Shown here: one piece after another, positions 9,462 to 23,226 of the stretch
How positions within the stretch are numbered: the first letter of the stretch is position 1
How the letters are laid out: every line of letters starts with the position of its first letter
Assembly (NCBI GenBank): GCA_019973155.2
Contig: BPQB01000040.1
Location: 1-64,000 of the forward strand
Length of the DNA stretch: 64,000 nucleotides
Direction: 5' to 3'
Source of the DNA: Phanerochaete sordida
Taxonomy: Eukaryota > Basidiomycota > Agaricomycetes > Polyporales > Phanerochaetaceae
Position numbers and translations under genes: made by a program
The notes under the pieces: model-generated
The model's database searches: none
Seen by the model: only the letters and a program-made list of their open reading frames with translations
Told to the model about the DNA's origin: nothing

Positions 9462-12400
9462 CTAGAACCCGCTCGCGGTGACACGGAGCTGCTCGAGCTT
9501 CTTGAGCACCTCGCCGACGGTGCGGTCGAGCTCCGTCGCGATGTTGCTCTGCTTCGACGCGGGGAGGCGCGCGAACTGCTCGCAGAGGTCGCCGTCGACG
9601 ACCGCCTTGACGGGCACGTAGTACCCGCGCCACGCGAGGTGGTCGCGCCCGACGAGGCTCAGCTGCTCCGTGCGCATGTGCTGCTCGAGCGTCGAGATGA
9701 AGTCGACGTCCTCCTTCGAGACGAACGGCACGAGGATGCCGACCGTGCCGTGCAGGCCCGTGTACAGCAGCACCTCGCGCCCGCCCGCGACGAGCGCGAC
9801 CTTCTGGATCGACGTCACGATGTCCCCGACGTGGAAGTGCGCGAGGAGTGCCGTCTTGTGCGGCGCGCCCATCAGCACGCCCTTCTCGTGCAGGATCCCC
9901 GCGCCCGTTGGGTCGTCGTCGACTTGGTCGCTGATCTTAGCATCGAGTCGGTTGACGAAGACGTTGCCGAAGCGATCGCCCGCCGCGACGGTGTTGTAAT
10001 CGACCATCGTCACGGCAGTGGTCCAGCGTGGTTGTGCGTCGTCGGCGAATACGAGGAGACGGTTCTCTGGCGCCTTGTACACGGCGTAGTGGATGGACTC
10101 TTGCATGTCACCGACGATGATACGCGAGCCTTGTGTGTTCAGCGTCACAATTGCACCTGAGAAGCTCTGCAGGACATGGTGAGCAGATTGTACGCACTTG
10201 TGCGGAGTGCAGGCATACCTTGTTCTCGACCTTGCGCAAGAGCTTTTTCTTTCCGATATCATACAGCCTCAACGACTTGCCGACACCAGCCGCCAAGCGA
10301 CCTTGGAAGGCCATGACAGCGAGCGGAACATCGTTCGTCTCCGTCTGCGGTACTCGTCAGCAAGGTGGGCGCTTCCAGCGCGTGGTACGACTCACCTTGT
10401 GCAGTAGCTCGAGATCCCGGCCATCATTCACGAAACGGTAGGTTCGCAGGAAGCCGCTTGTACATGATCGCGGCGCAAGGAAGGTGTCTTGCGCAGTGCC
10501 GACGACAAGCGTCAGCTCACCTCCACGCGCAGCGAAAGGAACGATCGCTATTGAGAACGCAGACTCGTTGTTGTCAAGTGGAATAAAGGTGACTGTTTGA
10601 GCCTATTCGTCCGCGTTAGATGAGGTCCATGAGAAAGAGCTCGGATACTCACGTCAACTGGGCTCACGATACGAATACCTGAGGCCCATGTCCCAGCAGG
10701 TGCTTTTTGTCTGCCAAACACTTCCGGAGGAAGGTTCAGCATTTCCTCGTCAACCTCTTTTCCTTGCCGCCTCTGAGCAAGGTTTACGAATGAGCACGAC
10801 GCAAGGTTTGAGTTTGAGAGAGTAAGCTTACCAGCTCCTCAACTTTCTTCTCCTTGGCTTCCTCTCCCATGACCCTGTGGTCGCCTTCAATCAGATAGAA
10901 TAATCCGTTGGTAGGGTGCACGATCATCTTGCGGGGCGTGTATGAGAGCGGAATGGCATCCTGCTTCAGCTTGGTGCCTAGCTTGGGAATTTGGAAGATC
11001 CTACGGGACAGATGTTAGCTAAACGTTGCACGACACAATCATATCGGACGGAGCCCAGTGACATGAACGATGCACGAAGGGAAAGGTAGGCACGATATCG
11101 AATGTTACCGCTCATTGCCGTATTCTCCGTCTTCGTGAGATGCAGGGAAGCCGGCCGACTTACCTCAGAACGCTCCCTGAAATACCAATAAGACCCTCCG
11201 GACACAGCTCGGCGGAAAAACTCCATGCGTAGTCAAGGTTATCGAAGATGAGGGGTGTGAAGTGCATGAGGTTTTGGTGGGTATAATTGAGCCATGACCG
11301 GGAGGAGAGCGCGAGGATACCAGGGTTCTTCTGGACTTGAACCCGTACCAGCTTGATAGGCCGCGTTCCCAAGAACCTAAACCCTATGTCAGACGCCGTT
11401 CACTAGCGAACTCAAGTGAAACATACCTGGTTCGCGTGTCTGTCAGTTGCCCGTTAATAGGGTCAAGCACCGTTCTTAGTAGAACACCGTTTTGCAGGCC
11501 GATGTTCACGAAGGTCGTCGGCTGAACCTTGTTGATGCCGGCATCCAGCATGTCGGCGATGCAGATAGCGGACGGAGGTGCCGTCAATGCTTGCAGACTG
11601 ATGGTATCGAGTGTGCTCTCTGGATCGAGCGAAACGATGCGGACGGTCTGATCTTCACATCCGACGGCCAGGAAAGGTGTACGCTGCCTGCCCTCGGGCA
11701 CTTCGCCGACGCTCAGTGCGAGGACGGTACTGCCCATCGCCTTGCGTTCTTGGTATTCATTGAGCTGGCCCTCGAGGTCGAGCTCGAAATACACGAGCTC
11801 GGCGCTGCTGAGGGCAACGACGACTTGCCGGCGGTTGGTGGTAGCGCAAACGATAGTCTTGCCTTGCGGAACCCGCCACTCATTGACTCGACGGTCCGCC
11901 AGAACGTGTCGAATTCCATGAGGGTGGACCTGGAGGAGAGCGTCGGCACCAAGCTGCTGGACCGCAAGAGTAGGCGACGAGGAAAGGAAGCCAGTATCTT
12001 GCACTTCTTCGATAGTCTCGCCGATCGAAAGGACAAGGGTACCGTTAACGAAAGAGAGGATGATATATGAGTCGTATGGGTCTGGAAAGCGGGTTCGTGA
12101 GTTGAATTATGCACAATGCAAGCTACTGCGCACCGTCTTCTCGTATCTTTGTGGTCCATACGGCATTTGGAATACCGGGAAGATCTGAGCTAACGACCTC
12201 CTCGACGTCCAGACCATGCCTGAGCATTCGCAGTGAACTCCGACCTCCGCGACCGCAGGCGGCGAATATTTGCGGTGAGTCGGAATTCGGAAGCAGGTTG
12301 AGGACCTTCGCGTCCACGATTGGGTCAAGGCTCTCGAGCTCATCGACCAGTGTCAAGTTGTCGAGACCACGAGGACGGAAGTACGCGCGAGGGAGAGCTA

Positions 12401-13796
12401 AGGTAGGGTTCGCCATGCCGTAGTTCGGGTACATCGTAGAGGAGAATTCAGGTTCGTTGTCATCGTCTCCGAGCTTTTGGAACTGGTACAGATGACTGAA
12501 AGGCTGTCAGCGAGACTGGTAAGAGAGCGAAGGAAAGGCACGAACTGGTTGCCGAATTCCGCGGCGACAAACAAGAAGCCCGACTTCAAGATGCATAGAC
12601 TTGAGGCGACCGGTACAGTGTCGAAATACTTGATCTTCAAAGATTTGACGTCTTGCTCCTCATGCTCGATCGTCACTTTGTAGAGATCGCCCTCCTCGCT
12701 TTGCAACAGGAAGAAGAATGCGCCCTGCCAGGACGCTTAGCAAATCTCTCTGTACGCATAGTATAAGGTATGCACCTTCATCTTGTGCATGACCGCCGCC
12801 GTGATGATCAATCCACGCTCTTTATCCTCCAGTGGATGCCGTCGACGAGGGATGGGCACCCGGTGCTGAGGAGCATCCATGTGTCGATAGATGATATGGT
12901 CTTCACAACAGACTAACACACCAGAGGGACCGTCGTAGCGGTCGGAGGCGGATAGCTGCCCGCCCGGCACCTGCACAAGGAGGTTCGCGCGGGGGTCCGT
13001 GGGTTCGCTCCATTTGCGGACGACATGGTTGAGACCGAGATCCAACTCGTAGTATGTCAACAACTGCCCGGCTATCAGTTAGAAGCTAAGCGTAGATGAA
13101 GTAGCAGAGCACACCTTCTCGGCGTTGTTGAATGCCTCTCCCGAAGGATCCTGGTCAGACTCCGTGTAGTCCACCTCCAGCGCGGCGAATGTTGGGTTTT
13201 CGAAGCCTACGTCCAAGCCTACGATGTGATGAATGACAGCGTTGTTCTTGTGGGCTTCGAGGGGAGACGAGATGGTCAAGTTGGCAGCAGCGTCACGGTT
13301 CAGAATGTACACGAGCTTCGCCTTCTCCATTGCAGCAATCATGACGCTACGTCCCTTGGGGTCGGTGGCAAGGTACTGCCCTGGCACGATACGCCGCGCG
13401 CCGGACTTGCCATAGGTCTCTTGATGGACCTTGACAAATGTACTTGTCTTCGGGTCATAGTCGAGAATGACGATGCGTCCAGAGTCCGAGCCTACGATTG
13501 CATAGTCTGTAATTAGGAAAAGGGGATGGTGAATACTGGGCAGAGGCAAACGATACGTACGAGGGCTCACCCTTCGTGCCGCCAGTCAGTCGGAATGCCG
13601 CTAACGAGCGTATGGAGCCAAAGACATCGCTCGTGATGATTGTCGAGACTTTGCCAGTCTGCACGTCCGGACGGAGGAGTTCCAGTCGCGTGCCTCGCGA
13701 GACGATAATCTCCTGCTGCCTCGCCCCTGAGAAGTTGCCGACAATGGCCTGGGTGATGGCCGTCGGAGGCTGAAGGGTGAGGTTATAGAGATGCAT
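9462..13796 (-). CDS. RSE1: Splicing factor 3B subunit 3 (Rse1/SAP130)
   Basis: This is the large WD/beta-propeller scaffold of the SF3b complex in U2 snRNP, needed for branch-site recognition. The start [20 protein letters not shown], then [49 protein letters not shown] and [21 protein letters not shown], match the family almost word for word. I see about 12 exons on the minus strand: roughly 13796-13570, 13505-13113, 13066-12773, 12727-12545, 12484-12130, 12083-11430, 11377-11163, 10999-10831, 10771-10650, 10602-10397, 10345-10220 and 10166-9462. The CPSF-A-type C-terminal third ([20 protein letters not shown] onward) is complete. Exon edges are approximate. It starts only 235 bp from AFG1, which reads the other way. 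Confidence 0.95.
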
Positions 13797-14031
13797 TGCA
13801 GGCTGGCGAGACCTGCAATATCCGTTTGGTGGTTCGGAGAAGAAACAAGGCGTTTACCTGGGCGGTGACGCGGTGTTCTTGATCGAGTAACAAACTTGCT
13901 GATCAGGTCAGTACAGAATGCTTATCTTGCTTCAAACGCGTCCTTACTAGTCTGAGGCCGATAACTCCGCGTAGCGCGACTTGACCTCATCCCGCAATGT
14001 CCTGTAGCCCTCGGCTGCAAACCCTAGCCCA
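13797..14031. promoter_or_regulatory. Shared divergent promoter of RSE1 and AFG1
   Basis: Only 235 bp separate the two start codons on opposite strands, so both promoters must overlap here. I see no TATA box. RSE1 may have a leader exon or intron inside this stretch. Confidence 0.5.
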
Positions 14032-16269
14032 ATGTTCAGCGCATTGGGACAACGACGGTTGACGGCATACTTTTACTCACAGCTATTCGCTCGTGACAGA
14101 GCGTCGTTGTCGGGGCTTCCTCCACGCAGGCAGCTGTCTTCGCGTACTTCACAAGGCTCATCCGAGCTCTTGCCGCAGACGGTGGACCTCCTAGACACTT
14201 ATCGAGGACTTGTTGCACTTGGAAGGATCAAATTTGACGAAGATCAAGTCAGAGTCATCCTAGAGGTACGCATATCCCTCGCTCAGCACACTTCCTTCAG
14301 ATACTGAGCGGCGCGAGTATAGCTCAGAAAACTGCACAAGGAACTGGCGGGCTACGCTCCTCCCGCATTGACTTCTCATTATCTTGATACCCGCCTGTCG
14401 AAGAATGCACCCGACGATGAATTCGAACCGTGGTGGTCATCGACCCCATCGGAGGATTTCGCGGCAGTAATCGATACCAAAGCTGTTGTCCGCGTACGGA
14501 ACCATGCCGAAGACTTGGCAGCACTCACGACGCCGAAGGTACTCCCTGTCGCCCACGAGATGTCGTGAATGCTAAGGTTCTTCAGGGTCTTCTCCTCACG
14601 GGCCCTCCAGGGTCGGGGAAAAGCTTCCTCGTCGATCTCTGGTTCAACTCCCTCCCCACGCGGTACAAGACTCGCAAGCATTACAGCCAGCTAGTGCTCG
14701 AGATCTACAGAGCTGTGTGGATAGAAACACAGCGTCGTATGACGAGTAGCTATCAGAGCGAGGATGTCTCCTCTGCTTCTCCCCAGCCGTGGAACCAAAC
14801 GGTCCGCACCCGGTGGAGAGAGCTTATCGCGACAGGGTCCTTGCCCATGAAGTGGGCAAGGAGGCCGAACATGATGTTCTCCGCATGGGGCGCTTCTTAC
14901 AACCCAACTATCGCCTTCGTGGTCGCCCAACGGCTGATTCTCCGGCATTGGCTCCTTGTTTTCGACGAGGTACAGCTCCTTGATGTTTCAAGTGCCACGC
15001 TGCTCGCGGACGTCCTCTCCTGGTTCTGGCGGATGGGCGGTGTCATCGTCGGGACATCGAACAAGGTTCCCGATGATCTGTACCGCAATGGCGTCCAGCG
15101 AGACCGCCTTGAGCCCTTTGTGGAGGCGATGAAGGTCAGATGCCCCGTGGTGGTCATGAGAACCCAGCAGGACTGGCGCGAAGTCAGGGCATCATCGGGA
15201 TCTAGCAGGACGTGGTACACGGTTCAACAGCAGACGGAGTTTGAGCGTAAGCTCGCAGAGCTTTGCTCAGGTGAAACTGCTGCGCCACCAGGTACGTGCA
15301 CCATCATTCGTCATTTCATCTTTTGCTAAACCCCGACGTGTTATTTTCGGCGCTCTGTAGGACCAGGAGCTCGCATCTTGACCGTGTTTGGACGCTCAGT
15401 CCACGTCCCGTGGGCAGCCGGCGGTGTCTGCAAATTCACATTCGACGAGCTCTGCGAAGAGGTCCGCTTTCTGCCATCACCGAAGTCACAGCTGACTGAA
15501 GCCTCCTTTCGTGCAGTCTATGGGTCCCGCGGATTACCTCACGATCGCATCTTCATTCCATACCGTAGCCATTACGTCAATACCTATCCTCAAAGTATCG
15601 TCGAAGAACCAAGCACGACGCTTCATCTCGCTCATCGATGCCCTGTATGAAGCACGGTGTCGCATCATCTGTCTCGCTGACGCGGAGCCTGACGCCCTGT
15701 TCTTCCCCGATGCGGTCTCCGCCGATGCGCCCACCGACGTCGACGTCCTTCTCGCTGAAGCTGTTGGCGCCAGTCGCAACGTCTATCGGCCGAACGTCTC
15801 ATCCTACGACGCCCCCAACATGGCCGAAGCGCCAGTCGCACCTCGCTCTACAGTCGCGCTGGAAGCGCTATCGATGTTCTCCGGCAAAGAAGAGCAGTTC
15901 GCCTACAAGCGTGCGCTGTCACGCCTGCACGAGATGACGAGCGAGGGATACGCCGCGGAAGAGCGCTGGACGCCGCTGCCGGCCGCCGAGCGCAAGTGGG
16001 AGCGGCCCGCCGACGGCGGCGTCGTGCCACGCGGCCGCGCTGCGGCTTCGCGCGCGCCGGGCCCGCCGAAGGGTGGCAGCGACCCTGACTTTGCCGAAGA
16101 GGCGGCGGGCGACCGGGAGCAGTTCGACGCGCGGCAGCGCCCTGAGGCGCCCCGGCTCCGGGACGAGCATGTCTGGGGTGTGCGGGACGACTGGGGAGAG
16201 CGCGCGAAGACGTGGGGACGCGGGGCAAAGGCGCACGAGTCCTCGTCCCGGGGGGATTCTCAGACATGA
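14032..16269 (+). CDS. AFG1: AFG1-like mitochondrial ATPase
   Basis: AFG1/LACE1 is an AAA-type ATPase of mitochondria, involved in turnover of respiratory-chain subunits. Five exons (14032-14265, 14323-14538, 14586-15291, 15361-15461, 15517-16269) give 669 aa in phase. The N-terminus (MFSALGQRRLTAYFYSQLF, then several Arg and few acids) looks like a mitochondrial presequence. Walker A is GPPGSGKS; Walker B is LVFDEVQ, followed by the family pattern VGTSNKVPDDLYRNGVQR. The late block MGPADYLTIASSFHTV and QARRFISLIDALYEAR is also AFG1-specific. The C-terminal 150 residues are Arg/Glu/Pro-rich and low complexity. The third-exon acceptor has two in-frame choices (14577 or 14586), and I prefer the longer intron. 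Confidence 0.9.
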
Positions 16270-18012
16270 GGACCTCATGTCGTGGAATGGGAAGCTCGGA
16301 TCTCCCACGTGGGTGTCGCCGCTCTGCAGTCGCCCATATTCAGCTGTAACATGGATGTAATGTCCCTTGTTGCGTCAATAGACAGTCAGGTGCACCGTGC
16401 TCATCGATTTCTTTCGTCATTACTTGAGAAATTGCAACATCAAACTCCGGCCCCTCTCATGTCGAGCAAACATCTTCTGCTGCAGTATGTTCTGCGCCAC
16501 TTCGCTCGAGTGGTGCTCCGATCCGAGCATGACCTTATCATCGCGACAGACCTGGTGTAAACCTTGCACTCGAACCATGTTCCCCGGTTAGCGATTCATT
16601 CTCAATCGGTCGCTACGACACATTCTGAGGTTTGCGCAGATCAGGGTCGTGGGCATGGGGTGAGCCAGAAGAACGGAGAGAATGAAGCATCGCGGAAGAG
16701 CTGCCTAAAGGCGAAGGCAGACACGAGGTCTGCCATGGCAATACGGCGTGCGGGGAGCTTCCTCAAGACACAACATACGGCCATGTCGAAGCCGCATGAA
16801 GGCGAGCTGCCGTCTCGCACGAGTCGCAAGCCTCGCTGTGCAGCACCGCGTTCCACATGCCCAGGGAGAACATAACTTAGGAGCTCAAATGAGATGGCGT
16901 CGAGCCATGTCATAGGAGACTCCTGGCGCGCATGCACGCGGTCTGATTTTGAGTGTGCCACTCCAGTCGCTAGATCCTCGGGCTGGGAGAAGCGATGCCA
17001 ATTTGAATGGTCGTCAAATGAACGAAGACCTGCGGATCTGCTGCTGTTTCCCCTCCGAGCGAATGTCGGCCGGTAGCATCTCGTTGCACCCGAAAATTGG
17101 CCTTCCAGCGCGAGGTGTCGGACAGGAATATGTCTAGAAGGTGTACTGGCGGCCCGTGGCGTAGCAGGAGAGATCAGGAGCTCGGTACCTGAGGATGGAG
17201 GCATATTTTAATCCCCAATTTGAGGGGCAATCCCGAAAATCCCGCCAAGAGGAAGTACGAATATGGCATCTGCTTGTCCATTTTGGTCATCGATACCGTT
17301 GTGGCGGAACCAAAACATTGGCACTCGAGACATTGCTATATTTCCAGAAGCATGATTCGTTCAGCTAACAGCTACAGGCGATCGTTTGTCCCTCGAAGCC
17401 CCGGAGAGACTCTCCGCGCGCTGCACGCGCTAAGCCACGCTTCTTCATGTTAGCTCAATGTTAGCTACTCCTTTCAAAACCCGTATCGCGTCAAGCTAGA
17501 GCATGTTTGGAGAATGCTTCACCTTTCCTCTATGCAACTGCCATTGAAGACTTACATAGACTCGCGTCGAGCTCTTTGACATAGATATGTAGCCGCAATT
17601 TGCTCCGTGCTCTGGCAGCCGCGCATGCCGGCCTCGACCTCTTCAGCTTCCTTCAATTACGACGTCAAAATCAATGCAAAGACAGACCTGCGGTCGCTTT
17701 AGACACACGCTCAGCTGAGCGAGCTGTATATCGGAACCGAGCTCGACGTCCGGAAATTCGGCGAAAAATAGCCACAGCGCGATGAAAATGATTATTCCAG
17801 TCACATGGATGCTCGCCCCGCACGGCGCCTCCAGCTTGTCCTGAACCATCATGTACAGTGACCACGTTCCACAGCGGCATTTCTCTCCATGCATCTGACA
17901 CACTGTGCTCTGTCGTCAGCCAGCTCGAAGCCGTCACGATGGTCAATTATCCGAGCTGTGTAGCCTGTCTTCCCGACGTTCAGCCTAGAACGTTTTGCAC
18001 GCGTACGAGGGG
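16270..18012. other. Gene-poor interval
   Basis: About 1.7 kb without a supportable gene. The longest frame is a minus one at 16641-17204, but it has Ser/Arg-rich composition without motifs and no family resemblance. The sequence is AT-richer after 17200. Confidence 0.45.
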
Positions 18013-18018
18013 TATAAG
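18013..18018 (+). promoter_or_regulatory. TATA box of xylanase gene
   Basis: TATAAG lies 84 bp upstream of the xylanase ATG. The same spacing (about 70-90 bp) recurs at other secreted-protein genes in this window. Confidence 0.6.
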
Positions 18019-18045
18019 ACGACGTACATCTGCGCCATCGAGTAG

Positions 18046-19031
<986 letters not shown>

Positions 19032-21056
19032 GCGTCCGGCTCGCATCGCCGCTTCAGCGGAGCGCGTAGGGTGGCAGGGGCGAGGCGGCGGAGAGAGGAC
19101 GAGCGGACTGGTTTCTCGTATGTAAAAGCCGTGGTGCTGTCGAGCGATCCCGTCGTAGCGACAGTCACGGGCCTGTACTCAATCACACACGTTTCAAAGT
19201 TCAAACCTTCGCAGCTTGCATTCGTCCTGCGTCCTCAGAGTTCACGGTGCCTCACCAGTTTACCTCACCGCGTGTGGCGCCGCGCGCACGAACGCGGCCG
19301 CCTCCGCGCGCGAGCCCGGGTGCAGTCGCGCGCTGCAGGGCCCTGCCGTTATGCACGCGGCTGCAGTCCCGGCAGCGCCTGCGCTCGCAGCAGCGGGAGC
19401 CAAAAATCCTCGGATCCGAGCACGTCTTCCCACCGCGCAGTTGACCCGGCGGCGCCCCGGTGACCATGCCCACGTCGCCCCACGCCCGCCGCGCGCGCGG
19501 GCGATCCGCACTCGCATGCAGAAAAAAAAAACGATGCGCGTTCTATATTCAGTGAGGAGCGTGACAGGCAGTCCGGGCGAGGAGAGGAGAGAGAGAAGAT
19601 GGTGCGAAGCAAGCGTCGTGTGTGCACAGCCCCAGACGCAGGCGACCGGAGCCACAGACCCATGGGGACAGGAAAAGTTGAATGCGGTATGTAATTGGAA
19701 TGGAGATGCGCCCGAGGAGAACCAGGGTATGAGCATGGGACATGGTAAAACAACATGCCGAGGCGGCCAGAGCCAAAGCCAGGAGCCAGGACAGAGCAGA
19801 AGCAGGAGGGGGCGGCGGCTCGCGCGCGTCCGCGCGGGACGACGCACGAGCGGCGGGGACGGGACACGGCGGTCGCGGGGGCAGTAGATACAGAGCATGT
19901 GTGCGGGAAAAAATATGGATACGTGGCGACGACGGGGACCGGAGGGGGCATATGTAGGGAGCAATCGTACGAATCAGGGCACTGTAACATGAAAAATAAG
20001 GAAGCGTGGAGGAGAAAAATGGACGATGCGAAGAAGCAGAGACCCGAGGGTATAGACAAGACTATTACTTGGTATACGGTGTACAACGTCCGTCTTGAAG
20101 ATACCTGTGCGCGACCACTGGGCCGCGGGCGGCCTTAGGGAATAAGTTATCGCCATCGTCGGCGCCGGCAGCGCGCGGCGGGGGCTCGGAGGTGTCGAGG
20201 ATCGCTGCGACGAGCGAAGGAGGGGACGGGCTGTGCAATGGAGGCGGCGCGGGGAGAAGGCGTCCTGGGCGAGAGAAGGGCGCGGCGGGGCGCCTCGCGG
20301 GGAGCGCCGCTGCGGCGGAGTAACCTCGATGCAGAATCCTGAGCATGCGCCACCTCCTCGCCTTCGCGTTCCACCGCTCGGCTGCGCGCGCGGCTTGGCG
20401 GTCGGCGGCGCGCGCGGGGCGGGGCGGAGCACGCAGCTGGCCGGGCGACGAGGCGAGATGCGATTTGACCAAATTACATTATCGTACGGTGCGACGAGAG
20501 CGGTGTAGGGGGCGGGGGCTGGCGGGGAATCCGAGACTGCCGCAATTATATACAGACAGGCGCGGGGACGGTGTTAAATATGCGGGACGACAAGTAGTGG
20601 CGATCGGCGATGATGTACGGAGGAGTGTCAGTGGGCGTCTTGTATCTGCGGGGGAGTGACGACGTTGCAGGGCTATTACGGCCAGGAGACTTGGCGGGCT
20701 AGGGTAGGGGGTGTCGTGTGCGGTTTTGTGGGTCGTGAGTGATGGTCGTACAGAGGATAACCTTTGATCAGGGGACGATTACGAGGTCCGGGCGACGGAC
20801 GTTTTTGGGGCCTGAGGGAAGTGGGAAGTGCAGGATCGTTGATGCAACGCGGCGGCGTGCGTGCGCCGCGCCGCCGGCCTTCTCGGTGCTGAGCGGTTTA
20901 GGAGCGGCCGCTCCGCGTCCGGCGCAGGGTGCGTTGAGGCAAGTGCGATTACCCGAGACACCGCGCGCAGTTGCCGCCGGACGCGGGTGACACGTCTCCA
21001 AAAAACGCTCGTGAAAAAGAGGCGGCGGCAAGGCGAGATCAATTGCGCTGCGTGGC
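19032..21056. other. GC-rich interval without confident gene
   Basis: This 2-kb GC-rich stretch has many overlapping open frames on both strands, which is expected by chance at this base composition. Those frames are Arg/Ala/Pro-rich and lack motifs. A short A tract occurs near 19519-19528. Part may be the 3' UTR of the minus-strand gene to the right. Confidence 0.45.
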
Positions 21057-22404
21057 TCAGGTGCGACCGCCCCAATACGTCATGGACGCCTGGCGTCGCG
21101 GCACGCTGACGCGCAGATGCTCGCCGTCGAACTCGGCGCGCACGCACGCCAGGTCGGCGTCGTACCCGAACGAGATGCGCCGCTCGAAATGGCCTGCAGG
21201 GCGGTCAGCGGCGGGCGCGGCGGGGTACCCAAGATGAAACGCACCTCCGCCGGGTTCCCACGAGTCCGCGACGATGTGCAAAATCCGTCGCCGCCGCGTC
21301 GACAAAGTTCTGACGGGGAAGCGGACATACGTCATCAGCAACGCAAAGTACGTTAATCAAGGAAAGGCAAAACGCGCACATTGAGTCGCGGCCGTAGCCA
21401 GGCAGGCGCACGAGCAGCGTGTACTCTGTTGGCCCTGTCTTGATGACGACGTAGCTGTCCTGTGGCGGCGGGGCGTGGCTGAGGAACGACTCGTGCGGTG
21501 CACCGGTTTGCGGGGGTGGCGGCGGGGTAAGGACCGTCGGCGGCTGGGGAGGCAGGCCCATCGATATTCCTTCCATAGAGGACGGCGACATGTTCCGTCG
21601 CGACTCGGAAAATTCCCGGAGCCAGTCGGGCGGATTTGCCTGAGGGGGAGCCTCTTGGATCATGTACGCTGGACGGCGAGACGAGCTGGCCTGCGGGTAT
21701 GTGTGAGACGAAGGCGTCGATGCTGTCGGCGGCGGGCCGGCGGACTGGCCGCCTGGTATTGAGCCGGTTGACGAGCCCTGCAGCGACGGCAGTGTATGGT
21801 ACGGCGTGTCCATGGGCAAGGGGAGGCTGAGCGTCGAGCTCCGACTGGTATTGTCCGGGGGCGGAGCCGCCCTGACAGGTTTAGGCGAGAATATCTGTGC
21901 AGAGCTGGGGGTCTCCGGCGTAGACAGCGGGCGGCCGTACAGCTGGACGGGGCTCGCCATGGACCTGCGGTACTGATGGTGCTGATGCCTGTCCGGGGCC
22001 CTGCTCTCGGAGGGGCTCGTCCGTGCGGGGGCAGACTGCTGGATCACGATGTCGTCCGAGGTGTCCATGTAGTGCGGCGTCGGCGAGTGCGACTGCGAAC
22101 GCTGTTGCTCTAGCACGGTCGGCGCAGAGGGACTCGGGGGCCCGCTCGAGAGGTCCGACGGGCCCTGCGTGGGGGAAGAGACCTCGTCTGCGCCGTCGTG
22201 GGCGAGGATGCGAGACGAGGACGGCGAGTGTGAGATATTGTGAATCTGCGAGGGCATGTACGGGAGCGGCACTTCGCGAGGGCTGTCAAAGGACGCGGTG
22301 CGTTTCGAGTACGAGGTGTTGCGATGCAGGAGAGGCGGTCGCTCAGCCGTCGGGGAGCGTGGGTAGTACTGGGTGTGAAAGTGCTGAAGGAGGGGACGGG
22401 TGCG
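21057..22404 (-). CDS. Disordered protein with C-terminal alpha-crystallin-like domain
   Basis: The long N-terminal part is Ser/Pro/Thr-rich and disordered. The C-terminus reads DSYVVIKTGPTEYTLLVRLPG, then (after an intron) ITLSTRRRRILHIVADSWEPGG, then HFERRISFGYDADLACVRAEF and LRVSVPRR, the beta-sandwich pattern of Hsp20/alpha-crystallin domains. Two introns join these pieces in phase: donor GTGCGC after GRDS near 21378, and donor GTGCGT after EPGG near 21252. The 5' end is unresolved. Coding sequence clearly reaches HFHTQYYPRSPT at about 22404, which follows a good acceptor (CTTCAG), so a further upstream exon with the true ATG is needed. A chaperone role is only inferred. Confidence 0.65.
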
Positions 22405-22629
22405 GTGCGAAGGGCCTGGTGGGAGGAGGAAGAGGGGGAAGTCAGTGTCAGATCAGGACAGGACACAGAGACCGACGATCAGATGGTATATGCGCGTGTA
22501 TAGTGTAGTCGGCTCGGAAGCTCGGAATGAGGTGAATCGACGAGGACATCGGGAGGTCAAATCTGCCTCGTGTATGGGGTTGGGCCGGCTTAGCCGACCC
22601 TGGCTTCGAACACCTCCGGGCAGCCATCT

Positions 22630-23226
22630 ATGAACAGCGCTCGCAGAAGAGCTGTGTGAGACGAGGTAATAAAGCCACGGACGGCTAAAGGTAAAAGGAG
22701 CCGTCCTCGACGCAGGCACGGACCTGAAGCAGGCGGCGCATGCCCCCGCATTCGTCGCGCAGGGTGTCGATCCCGCTGCGTGTGATTGGCGAACACACGC
22801 TCCGCCGGTTGACACCATGATGACTGAGCGATACGAGACAGGCTTGCCTTCCGACACGAGTGCGAGGTCACTTGCGTACTCGCTAGCGTACGCGGCATCA
22901 CACGACGCGCACACCATCCTTATCGGGCGGGACATGGGGCGGAGGTACTCACTGCTCGGCGTCGATGCGCGGCTCATTCTCTCCAGCATGTTCACGTCCG
23001 AGTCGAGGTCCTCGTCGATGAGTACGTCTTCCTGGAGTGCCTTCTGGGCCTCGGGGCGCGCGTCTTCGCGTAGGTGCAGATTTTCGAACGGAGTGGCGAG
23101 CGAGGAGGAGTCTGAAGCAGATGTCGAAGAGGTCGAAGTCGAAGAGGTGGAAGAAAACGAAGGCTTGGGCGAGAGCGGGTGGCGGGCGTCGTCGGAGGAG
23201 GGTGGGGGCTGCCTTTGAAGAGGCAT
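22630..23226 (-). CDS. Small low-complexity protein with two Cys-x2-Cys motifs
   Basis: The start MPLQRQPPPSSDDARHPLSP has an ATG at 23224-23226. A Ser-rich stretch leads to ENLHLREDARPEAQKALQED, a plausible short helix. Next come MVCASCDAAYASEYASDLAL and SEGKPVSYRSVIMV. I propose a continuation GIDTLRDECGGMRRLLQ and a last exon LFCERCS ending at a TAG near 22630, which would pair a CASC with a CERC motif as a possible zinc site. This needs two introns of about 38 and 90 nt, the first unusually short, so the C-terminal half is tentative. I do not recognise the family. It sits head-to-tail upstream of the alpha-crystallin-domain gene on the same strand. Confidence 0.45.

Noticed and set aside
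16641..17204. 187-codon minus frame
   Set aside because: No family features; borderline length for chance in this region.
19216..20472. Long plus and minus frames after the xylanase
   Set aside because: Mutually overlapping, low-complexity, and without domains.
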